The notes: generated by a model not told the origin, from the letters alone. A stretch of DNA of 64,000 bases from Patescibacteria group bacterium (GCA_041661625.1 JBAZUB010000002.1:1-64000); one strand, 5' to 3'; shown: positions 30,915 through 40,900, counted from the first letter of the stretch. Numbers and translations: made by a program.

Positions 30915-32122
30915 TGTTTGATGATCTCGGTTAATGCGGACGCCAGCGCGTCAACTTCGATTTTAGAATTATAAACCGACAGACCGATCCGGGCGGTAGC
31001 CGGCACGTTTAGTTTTTGATGCAACGGTTGGGCGCAATGATGCCCGGCGCGCACGCAAAAGCCGCGCTCATCCAGCCAGCTGGCCAGGTCGTGGGCATGC
31101 AGTCCGGTAATGGTAAATGCAATCACGCCTCCGCGCTCGCTAGGTGATGGTCCGTAGATCTTCAAGCCCGGTATTTGTGAAAGTTTTTTGTAAGCATATG
31201 CGGTTAGGTCTTTCTCGTGCCGGATTAACGCCGGCCAGCCGAGTTTCTGAAGATAAGCTACGGCGGCTCCCAGGCCAGCTACCTGAGCCAGGGGCGGCGT
31301 ACCGGCTTCCAGCAGGCCCGGCATGGGCTTGAAATCACTATGCTGCCAATCAACCCGGCTGATCATATCTCCGCCGGTCTGGTAGGGTTGTAATTCATCC
31401 CAGTGCTCGGGTGCGACATAGGCGACGCCGATACCGGTGGGGCCGTACATTTTGTGTCCTGAGAAGACCAAGAAGTCCGGCTTAAGTTTTTTGATATCAA
31501 TTGGTAAATGGGCGATACTTTGGGCGGCGTCGACGACCACGACCACGCCAATTTTTTGCGCCGCACGAATAATATTTTCAATTGGGTTAATCGTACCAAG
31601 TACATTTGATACATGAGTCAACGAAAGCAGTTTTACGCCGGCCAGTGTTTTTGTTAGATTGGTTAAAACCAATTTACCAGCCGCATCGATCGGCCAGTAG
31701 CGCAGAATTAGACTTTTTTCCTTGGCTAGTTGTTGCCACGGCACGATATTGGCGTGGTGTTCCATCTCGGTCACTAGAATCACGTCACCGCGCTTGAGAT
31801 TTGGCCTTGCCCAAGCCTGGGTGATCAGGTTAATTCCTTCGGTGGTGCCTTTTGTGAAAACTATCGATCGTGCATCGGACGCGTTTAGAAATTCGGCTAC
31901 CTGGCTACGCACGCGCTCATAGGCCACGGTCGCTTCTTCGGCCAGGGCGTAGACGCCCCTGTGAATGTTGGCGTTGGTGGTTTCGTACCAGTTGGTTTCG
32001 GCGTCGATAACCGATCGCGGTCTTTGGCTGGTGGCTACGGAATCAAAGTAAATAAACGGCCGGTGGCGCGCCGCCATGGATTTAAATATTGGGAAATCCT
32101 GTTTGATGTTTTTTGGTATCAT
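30890..32122 (-). CDS. sufS: Cysteine desulfurase SufS
   Basis: 410 residues, PLP enzyme of the class II SufS/CsdA type. PLP lysine Lys224 in FSGHKMYGPTG, reactive Cys363 in RAGHHCAQPLH. It takes sulfur from cysteine for Fe-S cluster building. It follows sufD directly and overlaps sufU. Confidence 0.95.
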   Translation of the reverse strand: MIPKNIKQDFPIFKSMAARHRPFIYFDSVATSQRPRSVIDAETNWYETTNANIHRGVYALAEEATVAYERVRSQVAEFLNASDARSIVFTKGTTEGINLITQAWARPNLKRGDVILVTEMEHHANIVPWQQLAKEKSLILRYWPIDAAGKLVLTNLTKTLAGVKLLSLTHVSNVLGTINPIENIIRAAQKIGVVVVVDAAQSIAHLPIDIKKLKPDFLVFSGHKMYGPTGIGVAYVAPEHWDELQPYQTGGDMISRVDWQHSDFKPMPGLLEAGTPPLAQVAGLGAAVAYLQKLGWPALIRHEKDLTAYAYKKLSQIPGLKIYGPSPSERGGVIAFTITGLHAHDLASWLDERGFCVRAGHHCAQPLHQKLNVPATARIGLSVYNSKIEVDALASALTEIIKQWPTFTTR

Positions 32123-33070
32123 TTAGGTGGCTAGATAACGGTCGAATAATCGTTTAATGTTTTCATTGGGAGCGTGCCGGACAACCTGATGGACAAACGC
32201 TTTGATCAGAAGCCGGTCGGCTTGTGGGCTCGACAATCCGCGAGTGGTCAGGTAAAAGCGTTCCAACTCTGATAGGCGTCCGACGGTAGCCCCATGATAG
32301 GCTTTTACGTCATGATTGAGGATTTCAAGATTGGGTACGGTTTTGATGCGGCTCTGCTCTGATAATAATAGCGCATTCTGAAATAAAACTGAATTCGTGC
32401 CCCGTCCTTTCGGTCCAATTCGCACTTTTCCATCAACTGATGTGTCCGAATGATCACGCCCCAAGCCAGCCCAGTGAATAGCGCCGCGGCCTCGTTGTTT
32501 TTGGTGGTCATTAGTCAAACACATTGAAACATTGGCAGTTTGTCGGGCATCAATAATTGTGTTTATCTCACCGGTAGCGTTCCATCCGATATGCCGGATG
32601 GTTTGGTTGATCACGTGCCGATGATTTAACCGTCCGTACCAATTTAGCGATGCTCGGCCGTGCGTATCTACCAACGTCAAAGTATTTAAATCAAACGATT
32701 GATTGTTTATGCTCTCACCAAAGTAATCAGCTTGAGCTCCTTTTTGACAAAGAATAACCGTGGAGCTTCCGGCCGGTACTTTGCCGGAATATATAAGATG
32801 CTCAATAATCGTTAAGTGGGCTCGTGGGCTCGCGATAAAATACAACGTCGGCCAGCTGGCTAATAATTTGTTAGTGAATTCAATGGTTAGCTTAGTGTTG
32901 CAGGGTACGATCGTGGCAAAACGGTTAGGCTGGCTTAAACCCGACGTCTTGTCCAAAATAGCGCGCAACGTGGCGGGTAATTTGGCGTATGGTAAAATTG
33001 GCGCTTTAAAAGCGCTTTGAATGGCATTGATAGACAGTTTTGTGGGATGGTGAGACTTGGTTAGGGTCAT
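32123..33070 (-). CDS. sufD: SufD-like Fe-S assembly scaffold subunit
   Basis: 315 residues with the SufBD beta-helix. The C-terminal half keeps [27 protein letters not shown], the SufD signature region. The N-terminal half is divergent and short. It forms the SufB-SufC-SufD scaffold. Overlaps sufB by 4 nt. Confidence 0.9.
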   Translation of the reverse strand: MTLTKSHHPTKLSINAIQSAFKAPILPYAKLPATLRAILDKTSGLSQPNRFATIVPCNTKLTIEFTNKLLASWPTLYFIASPRAHLTIIEHLIYSGKVPAGSSTVILCQKGAQADYFGESINNQSFDLNTLTLVDTHGRASLNWYGRLNHRHVINQTIRHIGWNATGEINTIIDARQTANVSMCLTNDHQKQRGRGAIHWAGLGRDHSDTSVDGKVRIGPKGRGTNSVLFQNALLLSEQSRIKTVPNLEILNHDVKAYHGATVGRLSELERFYLTTRGLSSPQADRLLIKAFVHQVVRHAPNENIKRLFDRYLAT

Positions 33071-34461
33071 CCGATTGAGTCCTTCATTTCCATGGCGATC
33101 AGGCGGTTAAGCTCGATGGCATATTCCAGCGGCAGTTCTTTGGCAAAGACTTCCATGAATCCCACCACCACCATACGCTCGGCCGCGGCGCGGGAAAGGC
33201 CGCGCGATTGCAGGTAGTAAAGCTGTTCATCGCTAATTTTTGATACCGACGCTTCGTGTTCAACTATCGTCCGGTCGTTTTCAATATCCATCGTTGGATA
33301 GGTGTCCGATCGCGAAAGTTCGTCAACCAGAAGGGCGTCACAGCGCACATTCACCCGGCAGTTGGCGGCCCAGGGTACAACTCTTACCAGCCCGCGGTAA
33401 GAAGCGCGGCCGCCGTCCTTGGATATGGATTTGGAAACAATTTTCGATGATGTGTCGGATGCCAGATGCCAGACCTTGGCGCCGGTATCCTGGTGCTGAC
33501 CCTTACCGGCGAACGCTACCGACAGCACGTCGGCACGGGCACCGCGGCCCTTGAGCAATACGGCCGGATACTTCATGGTCACCTTTGACCCCAGATTACC
33601 ATCGACCCACTCGACCAGCGCGTTTTCATGTGCTACCGCTCGCTTAGTCACCAGATTATAAACATTCGAGGACCAGTTTTGAATGGTGGTGTAACGGATT
33701 TTTGCCCGGGGCAGGGCGATTATTTCCACCACGGCGGCGTGCAAAGAGTCTTTGGAATAGGTCGGGGCGGTACAGCCCTCGATGTAGTGAACCGAGGCAT
33801 CTTCGTCAACAATAATTAATGTGCGCTCAAACTGGCCCATCGATGGCGCGTTGATGCGGAAATAGGCCTGGAGCGGCAGATCGACTTTCACGCCCTTGGG
33901 CACATAGATGAACGACCCGCCCGACCAAACCGCCGTATTGAGCGCGGCAAATTCATTATCGCGGGTGGGAATCACCGAACCAAAATATTTCTGCACCAAT
34001 TCCGGGTGCTTCAACGGCGCTTCCGACATATCGCAGAAGACTACGCCCAGTTTAGTCCATTGCTCTTTAAGATTATGATAAATCACCTCCGATTCGTATT
34101 GCGCGCCGACACCGGCCAGGAACTTACGCTCGGCTTTGGGAATGCCCAGCTTTTCAAAAGTATTTTTTATATAAGCCGGTACGTCTTTCCAGGTGGTGGT
34201 AGGTTGGTTGGATGGTTTCCAGTAATAGGTAATGTCATCGAAATCAATATCAGATAAATCGGCTCCCCAAGTCGGCATTGGTTTCGAAGCGAATACCTTC
34301 AGCGCTTCCAGCCGCTTGGCTAGCAGCCAGGCCGGTTCTTTCTTATGGGCCGAGATCGATTTAACCACACTCGCGTTGAGCCCCTTGGGAGTGCGAAAAG
34401 AGTATTTCAGCGGGTCGTGAAAGGTTGACTGTGAAGTATTAAAATTAATCGCTCGACTCAT
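33067..34461 (-). CDS. sufB: SufB Fe-S assembly scaffold subunit
   Basis: 464 residues, the most conserved SUF protein. Seen: [38 protein letters not shown] with the cluster-region Cys, and [20 protein letters not shown] at the C-terminus. It assembles Fe-S clusters with SufC and SufD. Confidence 0.96.
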   Translation of the reverse strand: MSRAINFNTSQSTFHDPLKYSFRTPKGLNASVVKSISAHKKEPAWLLAKRLEALKVFASKPMPTWGADLSDIDFDDITYYWKPSNQPTTTWKDVPAYIKNTFEKLGIPKAERKFLAGVGAQYESEVIYHNLKEQWTKLGVVFCDMSEAPLKHPELVQKYFGSVIPTRDNEFAALNTAVWSGGSFIYVPKGVKVDLPLQAYFRINAPSMGQFERTLIIVDEDASVHYIEGCTAPTYSKDSLHAAVVEIIALPRAKIRYTTIQNWSSNVYNLVTKRAVAHENALVEWVDGNLGSKVTMKYPAVLLKGRGARADVLSVAFAGKGQHQDTGAKVWHLASDTSSKIVSKSISKDGGRASYRGLVRVVPWAANCRVNVRCDALLVDELSRSDTYPTMDIENDRTIVEHEASVSKISDEQLYYLQSRGLSRAAAERMVVVGFMEVFAKELPLEYAIELNRLIAMEMKDSIG

Positions 34462-34464
34462 TGG

Positions 34465-35220
34465 TTATTTCTTTTCCAACAACCAGGCATAGCCTTGGCG
34501 GTCTAGTTTATGAAGCAAGCCTTGCGCCCCCGAAACCGCAATCGCACCATCGGACATAACATGAACCGCGTCCGGTTTTAAGGCATGCAGAAGTTTTTGA
34601 TAATGGGTAATTACCAGAACTACTCGCTGGGGAGCCTTAAGCTTTTTTACGGTCTGGGCGACCAGCTTGAGGGCGTCAATATCCAGTCCCGAATCGGTTT
34701 CGTCCAGTATAATCAGTTTGGGTTGAAGCATGAGCAGCTGAACCAATTCGGCCTTCTTTTTTTCACCACCCGAGAAGCCCTCATTGATTGAACGCTCCAG
34801 AAACTTCGGTGCTAACTTTAATTCACGCAATGCGTTACGCAGTCGCTGGTCAAATTTTTTCGAGCTAGCCTTTTCCCCGGTGACAGCCTGATACGCCGTC
34901 CAGAGAAATTCGCGGTAACCCACGCCCGAAATTTCGATTGGGTATTGGAACGCCAAAAACACACCTAGCCGGGCACGTTCGGAAGCGGAAAGCTTCAAAA
35001 TATTTACGCCTTGCCACATGACCCGCCCACTTTTCACCTGATAACCCGGGTGACCCATCAGGATGTTAGCCAGCGTTGACTTGCCCGAACCATTCGGACC
35101 CATCAAAGCGGTAATGGTGCCCGGTTTGGCGAGCAGATTCAAATCATGAAGAATAATCTTGCCTTTGGGGCCGGCGGTCAGCCGATCGATATGCAATGTG
35201 AACTTTGATATTTTGGACAT
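34465..35220 (-). CDS. sufC: SufC Fe-S assembly ATPase
   Basis: 251 residues, ABC-type ATPase. Walker A GPNGSGKST (41-49), signature FSGGEKKKAEL, Walker B LIILDETDSGLD, H-loop VITHYQ. It drives the SufBD conformational change. It lies 1 nt after the regulator gene. Confidence 0.96.
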   Translation of the reverse strand: MSKISKFTLHIDRLTAGPKGKIILHDLNLLAKPGTITALMGPNGSGKSTLANILMGHPGYQVKSGRVMWQGVNILKLSASERARLGVFLAFQYPIEISGVGYREFLWTAYQAVTGEKASSKKFDQRLRNALRELKLAPKFLERSINEGFSGGEKKKAELVQLLMLQPKLIILDETDSGLDIDALKLVAQTVKKLKAPQRVVLVITHYQKLLHALKPDAVHVMSDGAIAVSGAQGLLHKLDRQGYAWLLEKK

Positions 35221-35221
35221 G

Positions 35222-35641
35222 TTAGGTTAATAATTTAGCTAATGAAATACCGGCCATAGTTTGATCCAACGCGGTTTGAACCTTGGACCAGGCTTTTTTA
35301 GACGGACAATGGTTTGATAACGCGCAAGCTCGGCCTTGATTATGGGTGGCACAGTCGATCAGTTGAAGGCGTCCCTCTATCAGTGAAACTATGGCTTTCA
35401 ACGAAACTAATTTTGGATTCTTAACCATAACATAACCGCCATTGCGACCGCGGCGGCTTTTTATCCAACCGGCTTTTTTGAATGGTAGAATCAATTGCTC
35501 AAGATACTTGAGTGAGATGTTTTCGTGACGGCTGATTTCAGACAGTGTTACCGATTGTTGGGTGGAGTATGATTTGGCCAGCCAGAGCGCCAGGCGCAGG
35601 GCGTAGTGCTCTTTGGCCGAAATGGCACCGAAATATGGCAT
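35222..35641 (-). CDS. Rrf2-family Fe-S-responsive regulator of the SUF operon
   Basis: 139 residues. Winged-helix N-terminus (LSEISRHENISLKYLEQLIL) and a three-Cys cluster site Cys97, Cys106, Cys112. This is the IscR/SufR-like arrangement that binds a cluster and represses suf genes when clusters are plentiful. First gene of the operon, right behind an inverted repeat covering its own -10 box, so self-repression is likely. Confidence 0.92.
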   Translation of the reverse strand: MPYFGAISAKEHYALRLALWLAKSYSTQQSVTLSEISRHENISLKYLEQLILPFKKAGWIKSRRGRNGGYVMVKNPKLVSLKAIVSLIEGRLQLIDCATHNQGRACALSNHCPSKKAWSKVQTALDQTMAGISLAKLLT

Positions 35642-35646
35642 CGATT

Positions 35647-35698
35647 TATAATCCTAGTAAGATAGTAGGATTATACGATAATAAGATTGTTGCGTCAA
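35647..35698 (-). promoter_or_regulatory. SUF operon promoter with overlapping Rrf2 operator
   Basis: Minus strand TTGACG (35698-35693), 17 bp, TATAAT (35675-35670). A perfect inverted repeat TATAATCCTA (35647-35656) / TAGGATTATA (35666-35675) with a 9-bp spacer covers the -10 box and start site. A bound repressor would block RNA polymerase. Confidence 0.85.
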
Positions 35699-35766
35699 TA
35701 GTCATCCCCCCTTTTATTTAAAGGGCGCCAGATGGTTTGTGATAACCGTTTCTATCATATCTCGTT

Positions 35767-35804
35767 ATTGCGACCCCGCTGTTCACGAACGGCGGGGTCG
35801 CAAT
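35767..35804. repeat. Dispersed palindromic repeat, copy 2
   Basis: ATTGCGACCCCGC and GCGGGGTCGCAAT, perfect 13-bp arms around a 12-nt loop. Same core as 28782-28814. Apart from this and the promoter at 35895, the intergenic region 35699-35950 holds nothing recognisable. Confidence 0.8.
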
Positions 35805-35894
35805 GACGGGTACTATAATGTGTGGGCGATTAAGAGCATAAAACAAGTTTTCTCAATGGGTGGTTTACGGAAGAAAAATCAACTATAGCAATTA

Positions 35895-35924
35895 TTGTAC
35901 GACTTCAAACATTAGCATTATAAT
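35895..35924 (+). promoter_or_regulatory. Promoter of the HD hydrolase gene
   Basis: TTGTAC (35895-35900), 18 bp, TATAAT (35919-35924). Leader about 20 nt with no SD. Confidence 0.65.
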
Positions 35925-35950
35925 AACGGCACATTATTAAATATCATTAT

Positions 35951-36538
35951 ATGAAGCACATCGCCAATTTCTTCTATGAACTAGGTATGCTGAAACGTCA
36001 ATTACACGTGGGGCCCACGTTGGCTGGTGCGCTGCCGGTGGAATTAGACAGCTTAAGCGATCACACGGCGCGCGCGGCATTGATTGGGTATATATTGGCC
36101 GATCTGGAAGGAGTCAATCCGGAAAAGGTAGCGTGTATGCTCTTAGTGCATGATGTCCCGGAAGTTAGGATTGGTGATCAGCACAAAGTGGCGGCTGGAT
36201 ATCTCAATACCGACGCGGCCGAACAGGCGGCGTTCGAAGAACAGTTGGAGTTATTGCCTGATGCGGTCGCGGCCAGCTGGAAAAAGTATCAAGCGGAATT
36301 TAACCAACGCGATACCAAAGAAGGAACAGTGGCCAAAGATGCCGATTGGCTGGAGACGGCCATTACCGCTCGTGAATTGGTCGGGCGCGGTTATTCGGCT
36401 ATGCAAAACTGGATAGACAATGTGCGCTCCGCGCTGGAAACAGCTAGCGCTAAAAAGATCCTCGAGGAAATAGAAAAAACAGAACCGACCGACTGGTGGA
36501 AAGATCTCAAGAAGATGACGTATACAAAACTGGGATAA
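35951..36538 (+). CDS. HD-domain hydrolase (YfbR-like nucleotidase type)
   Basis: 195 residues. Metal ligands by pattern: His38 (SLSDHTARAA), His67-Asp68 (LLVHDVPEVRIGD), and a distal Asp in AKDADWLET. This is the layout of small HD phosphohydrolases such as 5'-deoxynucleotidases. Likely nucleotide housekeeping; substrate unknown. Transcribed alone. Confidence 0.85.
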   Translation: MKHIANFFYELGMLKRQLHVGPTLAGALPVELDSLSDHTARAALIGYILADLEGVNPEKVACMLLVHDVPEVRIGDQHKVAAGYLNTDAAEQAAFEEQLELLPDAVAASWKKYQAEFNQRDTKEGTVAKDADWLETAITARELVGRGYSAMQNWIDNVRSALETASAKKILEEIEKTEPTDWWKDLKKMTYTKLG

Positions 36539-36582
36539 TAGTATCCCTCTGCATATTCAAATGGCTTAATGAGGCGCCGTGC

Positions 36583-36611
36583 TTGACACGGTCGTTTAAG
36601 TTTAGTATACT
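36583..36611 (+). promoter_or_regulatory. Promoter of the 49-aa leader ORF / ABC exporter
   Basis: TTGACA (36583-36588), 17 bp, TATACT (36606-36611). Confidence 0.8.
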
Positions 36612-36639
36612 CATTAATACAATATTTCTTAGGAAATCC

Positions 36640-36789
36640 ATGAACAACTGCCAACTATTTCATTCTCTGTGGACGACCCCTGTGCGTGATGCGCGGATTG
36701 GGTCGATTCTGGTTGCACTTGATATGCAGCCGGAGTCCCGGACGGCAGAATTGAGCATGGAAGAGTCGTTGGCGAATACACTTTTGTAA
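36640..36789 (+). CDS. 49-residue ORF upstream of the ABC exporter (possible leader peptide)
   Basis: 49 residues starting MNNCQLFHSL, with AGGAAA before the ATG. It has its own strong promoter and a terminator 28 bp after the stop, and no recognisable domain. Its place between promoter and a terminator ahead of the exporter suggests a regulatory leader ORF; an independent small protein is also possible. Confidence 0.5.
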   Translation: MNNCQLFHSLWTTPVRDARIGSILVALDMQPESRTAELSMEESLANTLL

Positions 36790-36803
36790 CAATAGACACA
36801 CTT

Positions 36804-36917
36804 CTCCTATGTTGAGTTCTGCCGAGATCCGGCAGAGCTTTTTTGGTTCGCGGCCAGGTTTGAGTCAATGAGGAATTGACCGTACACCGACCGCAGGGTT
36901 CATTGAAAACATAGGAG
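36804..36917 (+). promoter_or_regulatory. Possible attenuator: terminator plus SD-sequestering repeat before the ABC exporter
   Basis: An intrinsic terminator TCTGCCG-AGATC-CGGCAGA then TTTTTT lies at 36818-36844. CTCCTATGTT (36804-36813) is a perfect complement of AACATAGGAG (36908-36917), which contains the exporter Shine-Dalgarno. Pairing across the terminator would hide the ribosome site. A two-state switch is inference. Confidence 0.5.
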
Positions 36918-36924
36918 GAACACC

Positions 36925-38673
36925 GTGCTCAGATCGCATTGGCGCAAACTCAAGACTACTGTCGAGCCGCTGGTCGTCAGCGGCCGCCGCCTGATCGTAC
37001 CCACCTGCCTGTTGATTGCGGCGGTCCAGGCCATGCAGTTTGCCGGCCCGTATCTGTTCAAGTACGTGATCGACGGGTTAGCCACCGGCGTTGCCGGCCG
37101 GCCGGTTCGGCTAATCTGGATCTCGTTCGGGGTCTGGATGCTGCTGGGAGTGGTCAAGAAGTACCGCGATGAACATATCTTCACCTACCTGTTGCTGCTC
37201 CAGAAACACCTGCCGCTCCAGGCGGCCGCCAAATTGGTGTCGCTGCCGCTGGGGTACCACGAGCAAAACAACACTGGCAGTACGATCAACAAGATCCGCC
37301 GCGGAGCCGACATGTTCGAGTACCTCAATGGCACGTTCTTGTTCGAATTTCTGCCGACGGTTATTCAGACAGTCGCCACGTTCGTTATCTTGTTGGTGCT
37401 CAACTGGCGGATCGCTCTGCTCTTCTCGGCGGTCATACCGCCGTACGCGGTTGTGACATACTGGCTGAACCGGCGGGTGCAGCCATTGCGCCGCAGCCGG
37501 TTCGATGGCTACGAAGTGAGCGCTTCCACGCTGACGCAGACGATCATGAATGTGGGCACGGTGCAGTCGTACGCCCAAGAAGAAGCGGAGGTGCGGCGGT
37601 TGACCGACATCCAACATAGTATCTTTACCACGGAACTGCAGGAGTGGCGGACTGTCATTCGGGTGAATTTGCTGCGCGACCTGATCATTAATCTGGGCAG
37701 GCTGGCTGTCCTGTTGGTCAGCACGACGTTCATCATGCGGCATGAAATCAGCTTGGGCAGCCTGGTGTTGTTTCTGTCGCTGTCGGAGCAGGCGTACTTT
37801 TCGCTGTTCCGGCTGTCGCGCATCTTCGACATCTCGGCTGAGGGAGCGGAGGCGATTACCCGGCTATCCACTCTGGTGAAGGAGCGGCCGGCTATTGTCT
37901 CGCCGCCCGACGCTGTACCGGTAACGCGGCTGAATGGAGGCATACACTTCGAACATGTCACATTCGCCTATACGGCTAACGGCGATGAGGCGCTAAATGA
38001 CATCTCATTTGCCGTCCAGCCGGGCGAAACAGTGGCATTGGTCGGGACGAGTGGTAGCGGTAAGACAACGATCGTCAAGCTGTTGTACCGGCATTATGAC
38101 GTGACCGGAGGGCGGGTGGCTATCGACGGACAGGACGTGCGCCAATTGCCGCTGTCGGAGGTCAGAGGGCAAATGGCAATCGTACCGCAGGAAGTCGATC
38201 TCTTCGACCGGACGATTCGTGACAACATCGCGTTTGCCCATCCGGGTGCGACTGATGAGCAAGTCATTCAGGCGGCCAAGCTGGCGCACGCGCATGAGTT
38301 TATTGTCCGGCTGCCTGATGGCTACAACACGCTGGTGGGAGAGCGCGGTTATCGCTTATCCGGCGGCCAACGCCAGCGGGTGGGCATTGCGCGGGCGATC
38401 CTGACTGATCCGCGGATCCTGATCTTCGACGAGGCGACCAGCCAGCTGGACAGCCAGTCCGAGCGGCTGATCCAAACGGCGCTGGACCACCTCCGGCGCG
38501 GCCGCACCACCATCCTCATCGCCCACCGGCTGAGCACGATCCAGCGGGCCGACCGGATCCTGGTCTTCGACCGGGGCCGGCTGATCGAACAGGGCGATCA
38601 CGCTCGTCTGGTCTCCCGCAACGGCCTGTATGCCAGTCTGCATCGGCTGCAAGTGGAGGGAGCAGTCGTGTGA
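36925..38673 (+). CDS. ABC exporter half-transporter (MsbA/ABCB-like)
   Basis: 582 residues, GTG start preceded by AGGAGG. About six TM helices (residues 20-310), then a nucleotide-binding domain with Walker A GTSGSGKTT, Q-loop IVPQEVDLFD, signature LSGGQRQRVGIARA, Walker B ILIFDEATSQLD and H-loop IAHRLST. Works as a homodimer to export lipids, drugs or peptides; substrate not evident. High GC and a strong SD differ from neighbouring SD-less genes. Confidence 0.93.
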   Translation: MLRSHWRKLKTTVEPLVVSGRRLIVPTCLLIAAVQAMQFAGPYLFKYVIDGLATGVAGRPVRLIWISFGVWMLLGVVKKYRDEHIFTYLLLLQKHLPLQAAAKLVSLPLGYHEQNNTGSTINKIRRGADMFEYLNGTFLFEFLPTVIQTVATFVILLVLNWRIALLFSAVIPPYAVVTYWLNRRVQPLRRSRFDGYEVSASTLTQTIMNVGTVQSYAQEEAEVRRLTDIQHSIFTTELQEWRTVIRVNLLRDLIINLGRLAVLLVSTTFIMRHEISLGSLVLFLSLSEQAYFSLFRLSRIFDISAEGAEAITRLSTLVKERPAIVSPPDAVPVTRLNGGIHFEHVTFAYTANGDEALNDISFAVQPGETVALVGTSGSGKTTIVKLLYRHYDVTGGRVAIDGQDVRQLPLSEVRGQMAIVPQEVDLFDRTIRDNIAFAHPGATDEQVIQAAKLAHAHEFIVRLPDGYNTLVGERGYRLSGGQRQRVGIARAILTDPRILIFDEATSQLDSQSERLIQTALDHLRRGRTTILIAHRLSTIQRADRILVFDRGRLIEQGDHARLVSRNGLYASLHRLQVEGAVV

Positions 38674-38680
38674 TGTTCGT

Positions 38681-38708
38681 AAGGCGTTTCCGAATTCGGG
38701 GACGCCTT
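38681..38708 (+). terminator. Terminator of the ABC exporter
   Basis: AAGGCGT and ACGCCTT arms with CCGAATTCGG inside, followed by TAT. Confidence 0.75.
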
Positions 38709-38716
38709 TATCTATA

Positions 38717-38746
38717 TCGACAAACTTACCCGATTACAGTTATAAT
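38717..38746 (+). promoter_or_regulatory. Promoter of glyA-folD
   Basis: TCGACA (38717-38722), 18 bp, TATAAT (38741-38746). Leader about 31 nt without an SD. Confidence 0.65.
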
Positions 38747-38783
38747 TATTAAAGACGCCTTTTGATTTCTAACCACTAACTTT

Positions 38784-40049
38784 GTGAGCGACTATACCAT
38801 CCTGCCACTATCACAGCTGACGCCACACGATCGGCCGGTGGCTGCGGCTATCCAGGCTGAATTGGAACGGCAGCGCCATGGGCTGGAAATGATCCCATCC
38901 GAAAACTTCCCATCGCTGAATGTGCTGGCTGCGCTGGGTTCGGTATTGAATAATAAATACGCCGAGGGCTATCCGGGCAAGCGGTATTATGGCGGCACGG
39001 AATTTGTCGACACGATCGAACAGCTGGCCATTGATCGAGCGAAGCAATTATTCGGTGCCGAGCATGTTAATGTGCAACCGCTATCCGGCGCGCCGGCCAA
39101 TATCGCGGTCTACTCGGCCTTGCTCGAACCGGGCGACACCGTATTAGGCATGGACCTTTCGCACGGTGGACACCTGACGCATGGCCACCCGGTCACCTGG
39201 ATGTCGAAGCTGTTCAAATTCATACGTTACAAGACCACACCGACCGGTGAGATCGACTACGAACAGGTACGAGACCTGGCGCTCGAACATCACCCAAAGC
39301 TGATTCTTTGCGGCTACTCGGCTTATTCGCGCGAGATCGATTATCAAAAATTCAAGGATATTGCCGAAGAAATCGGCGCCTACACTATGGCCGATATCGC
39401 CCACCCAGCCGGCCTAGTCGCTGCCGGAGTAATGAAGAACCCGGTGCCGTTGTTTGACGTTGTCACGACGACCACCCACAAGACACTGCGCGGACCGCGT
39501 GGGGGAATGATTATGTGTCGAAACGATCTAGCCAAGAAAATCGATGCGGCGGTATTTCCCGGATTTCAGGGCGGACCGCACGAACATCAGATTGCCGCCA
39601 AGGCAATTGCCTTTGGTGAGGCGCTACAACCAGAATTCGAAGACTATGGAGCCCAGGTGCTGCGTAATGCCCGGGCGCTGGCCGAATCACTGGCGGCGGG
39701 CGGATTGCCGATTATGTTCGGTCGTACCGAAAATCATCTGGTCCTGGTTGATGTCACTTCGTTTGGTATCGGAGGCAAACAAGCTCAAGCCATATTGGAC
39801 AACGTACGTATTACGGTGAATAAGAACATGATTCCAGACGACATCCGTCCGCCGATGGATCCGTCGGGTATCAGACTGGGTTCGCCGGCGCTCACCACGC
39901 GCGGTTTTACGGAATCAGATATGCGCCGGATCGGCACCGCTATTGTTGAACGACTGCGCTACCCCGACAGCGAGGAAGTGCGTGAACGCACCCTTGGCTT
40001 GGTAAAAGAATTAGCCGATATGCATCCGCTATATCCGGAGCTAAACTGA
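38784..40049 (+). CDS. glyA: Serine hydroxymethyltransferase
   Basis: 421 residues, GTG start. It makes glycine and methylene-THF from serine. Seen: [35 protein letters not shown], the PLP lysine in [16 protein letters not shown], and [10 protein letters not shown]. The stop overlaps the folD ATG (TGATG), so the product passes straight to the next enzyme of one-carbon metabolism. Confidence 0.97.
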   Translation: MSDYTILPLSQLTPHDRPVAAAIQAELERQRHGLEMIPSENFPSLNVLAALGSVLNNKYAEGYPGKRYYGGTEFVDTIEQLAIDRAKQLFGAEHVNVQPLSGAPANIAVYSALLEPGDTVLGMDLSHGGHLTHGHPVTWMSKLFKFIRYKTTPTGEIDYEQVRDLALEHHPKLILCGYSAYSREIDYQKFKDIAEEIGAYTMADIAHPAGLVAAGVMKNPVPLFDVVTTTTHKTLRGPRGGMIMCRNDLAKKIDAAVFPGFQGGPHEHQIAAKAIAFGEALQPEFEDYGAQVLRNARALAESLAAGGLPIMFGRTENHLVLVDVTSFGIGGKQAQAILDNVRITVNKNMIPDDIRPPMDPSGIRLGSPALTTRGFTESDMRRIGTAIVERLRYPDSEEVRERTLGLVKELADMHPLYPELN

Positions 40050-40900
40050 TGAAATCTATCGATGGTCGAGCGCTGGCCCAACATCTCAGGAATGATATTA
40101 AAAACGAAATCACTCAATCGGGAATCAAACCCGGACTGGCTATTGTTTTAGTCGGTGATGATCCGGCCTCACAGCTATACGTCAGCCTGAAGGAACGTGC
40201 CTGCCAAGAGGTGGGCATTGTCTTCGAAAAACACCTGCTGCCGACTGATGCGCTAGCCGAGCAGGTGATTGGCTTGATTGAAGAATTAAACGAGCGCGCC
40301 GATATCCATGGCATAGTGGTTCAATTGCCACTGCCGCATCACTTGAACGAGGACAATATTATTTCCGCGATCAATCCGCTAAAAGACGCCGATGGTTTTC
40401 ATCCAGACAATCTGGCCAGCTTAGCGGCCGAGAAGCCCAAGCTAATGCCGGCGCTGACTTTGAGCATTTTGGATTTGATTCATAGCACGGGTGTCAACGT
40501 GCAAGACCGGCTGGTTGTGGTACTTGCCAACAGCCGCGTTTTTTATAAACCCCAGGCTCAGGTATTGCAGCAAGCCGGTGCTCGGACAGAGTTTGTCGGC
40601 ACGGACGTAACCAGTCCGTTCGTACTCGAGGCGGATATTGTTATCATTGCTCTTGGTAAGCCGGGGGTGCTGAAGGCCGAACACGTAAAAGATGGGGTAG
40701 TGATAATCGACGTGGGAATAACCAAGACAGCTCAGGGCGTGGTTGGAGATGCCGATCCGGAATCATTGGCAGCAAAATCCGGATGGCTAACCCCGGTGCC
40801 GGGTGGAGTCGGGCCAATGACAGTGGCGCACTTATTGGGCAATACTGTGCAAGCGGCGCGGATGCTGCAGGCTCACCAACCACCCCCTACTTCAAAATAA
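40049..40900 (+). CDS. folD: Methylene-THF dehydrogenase/cyclohydrolase FolD
   Basis: 283 residues. Seen: YVSLKERAC with the catalytic Lys, GIVVQLPLPHH, INPLKDADGFHP, and TPVPGGVGPMTVAHLL. The NADP loop normally reading G-R-S-x-x-V-G-x-P is VVVLANSRVFYKPQAQVL here, so the dinucleotide site is altered and the dehydrogenase step or cofactor may differ. Coupled to glyA. Confidence 0.93.
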   Translation: MKSIDGRALAQHLRNDIKNEITQSGIKPGLAIVLVGDDPASQLYVSLKERACQEVGIVFEKHLLPTDALAEQVIGLIEELNERADIHGIVVQLPLPHHLNEDNIISAINPLKDADGFHPDNLASLAAEKPKLMPALTLSILDLIHSTGVNVQDRLVVVLANSRVFYKPQAQVLQQAGARTEFVGTDVTSPFVLEADIVIIALGKPGVLKAEHVKDGVVIIDVGITKTAQGVVGDADPESLAAKSGWLTPVPGGVGPMTVAHLLGNTVQAARMLQAHQPPPTSK

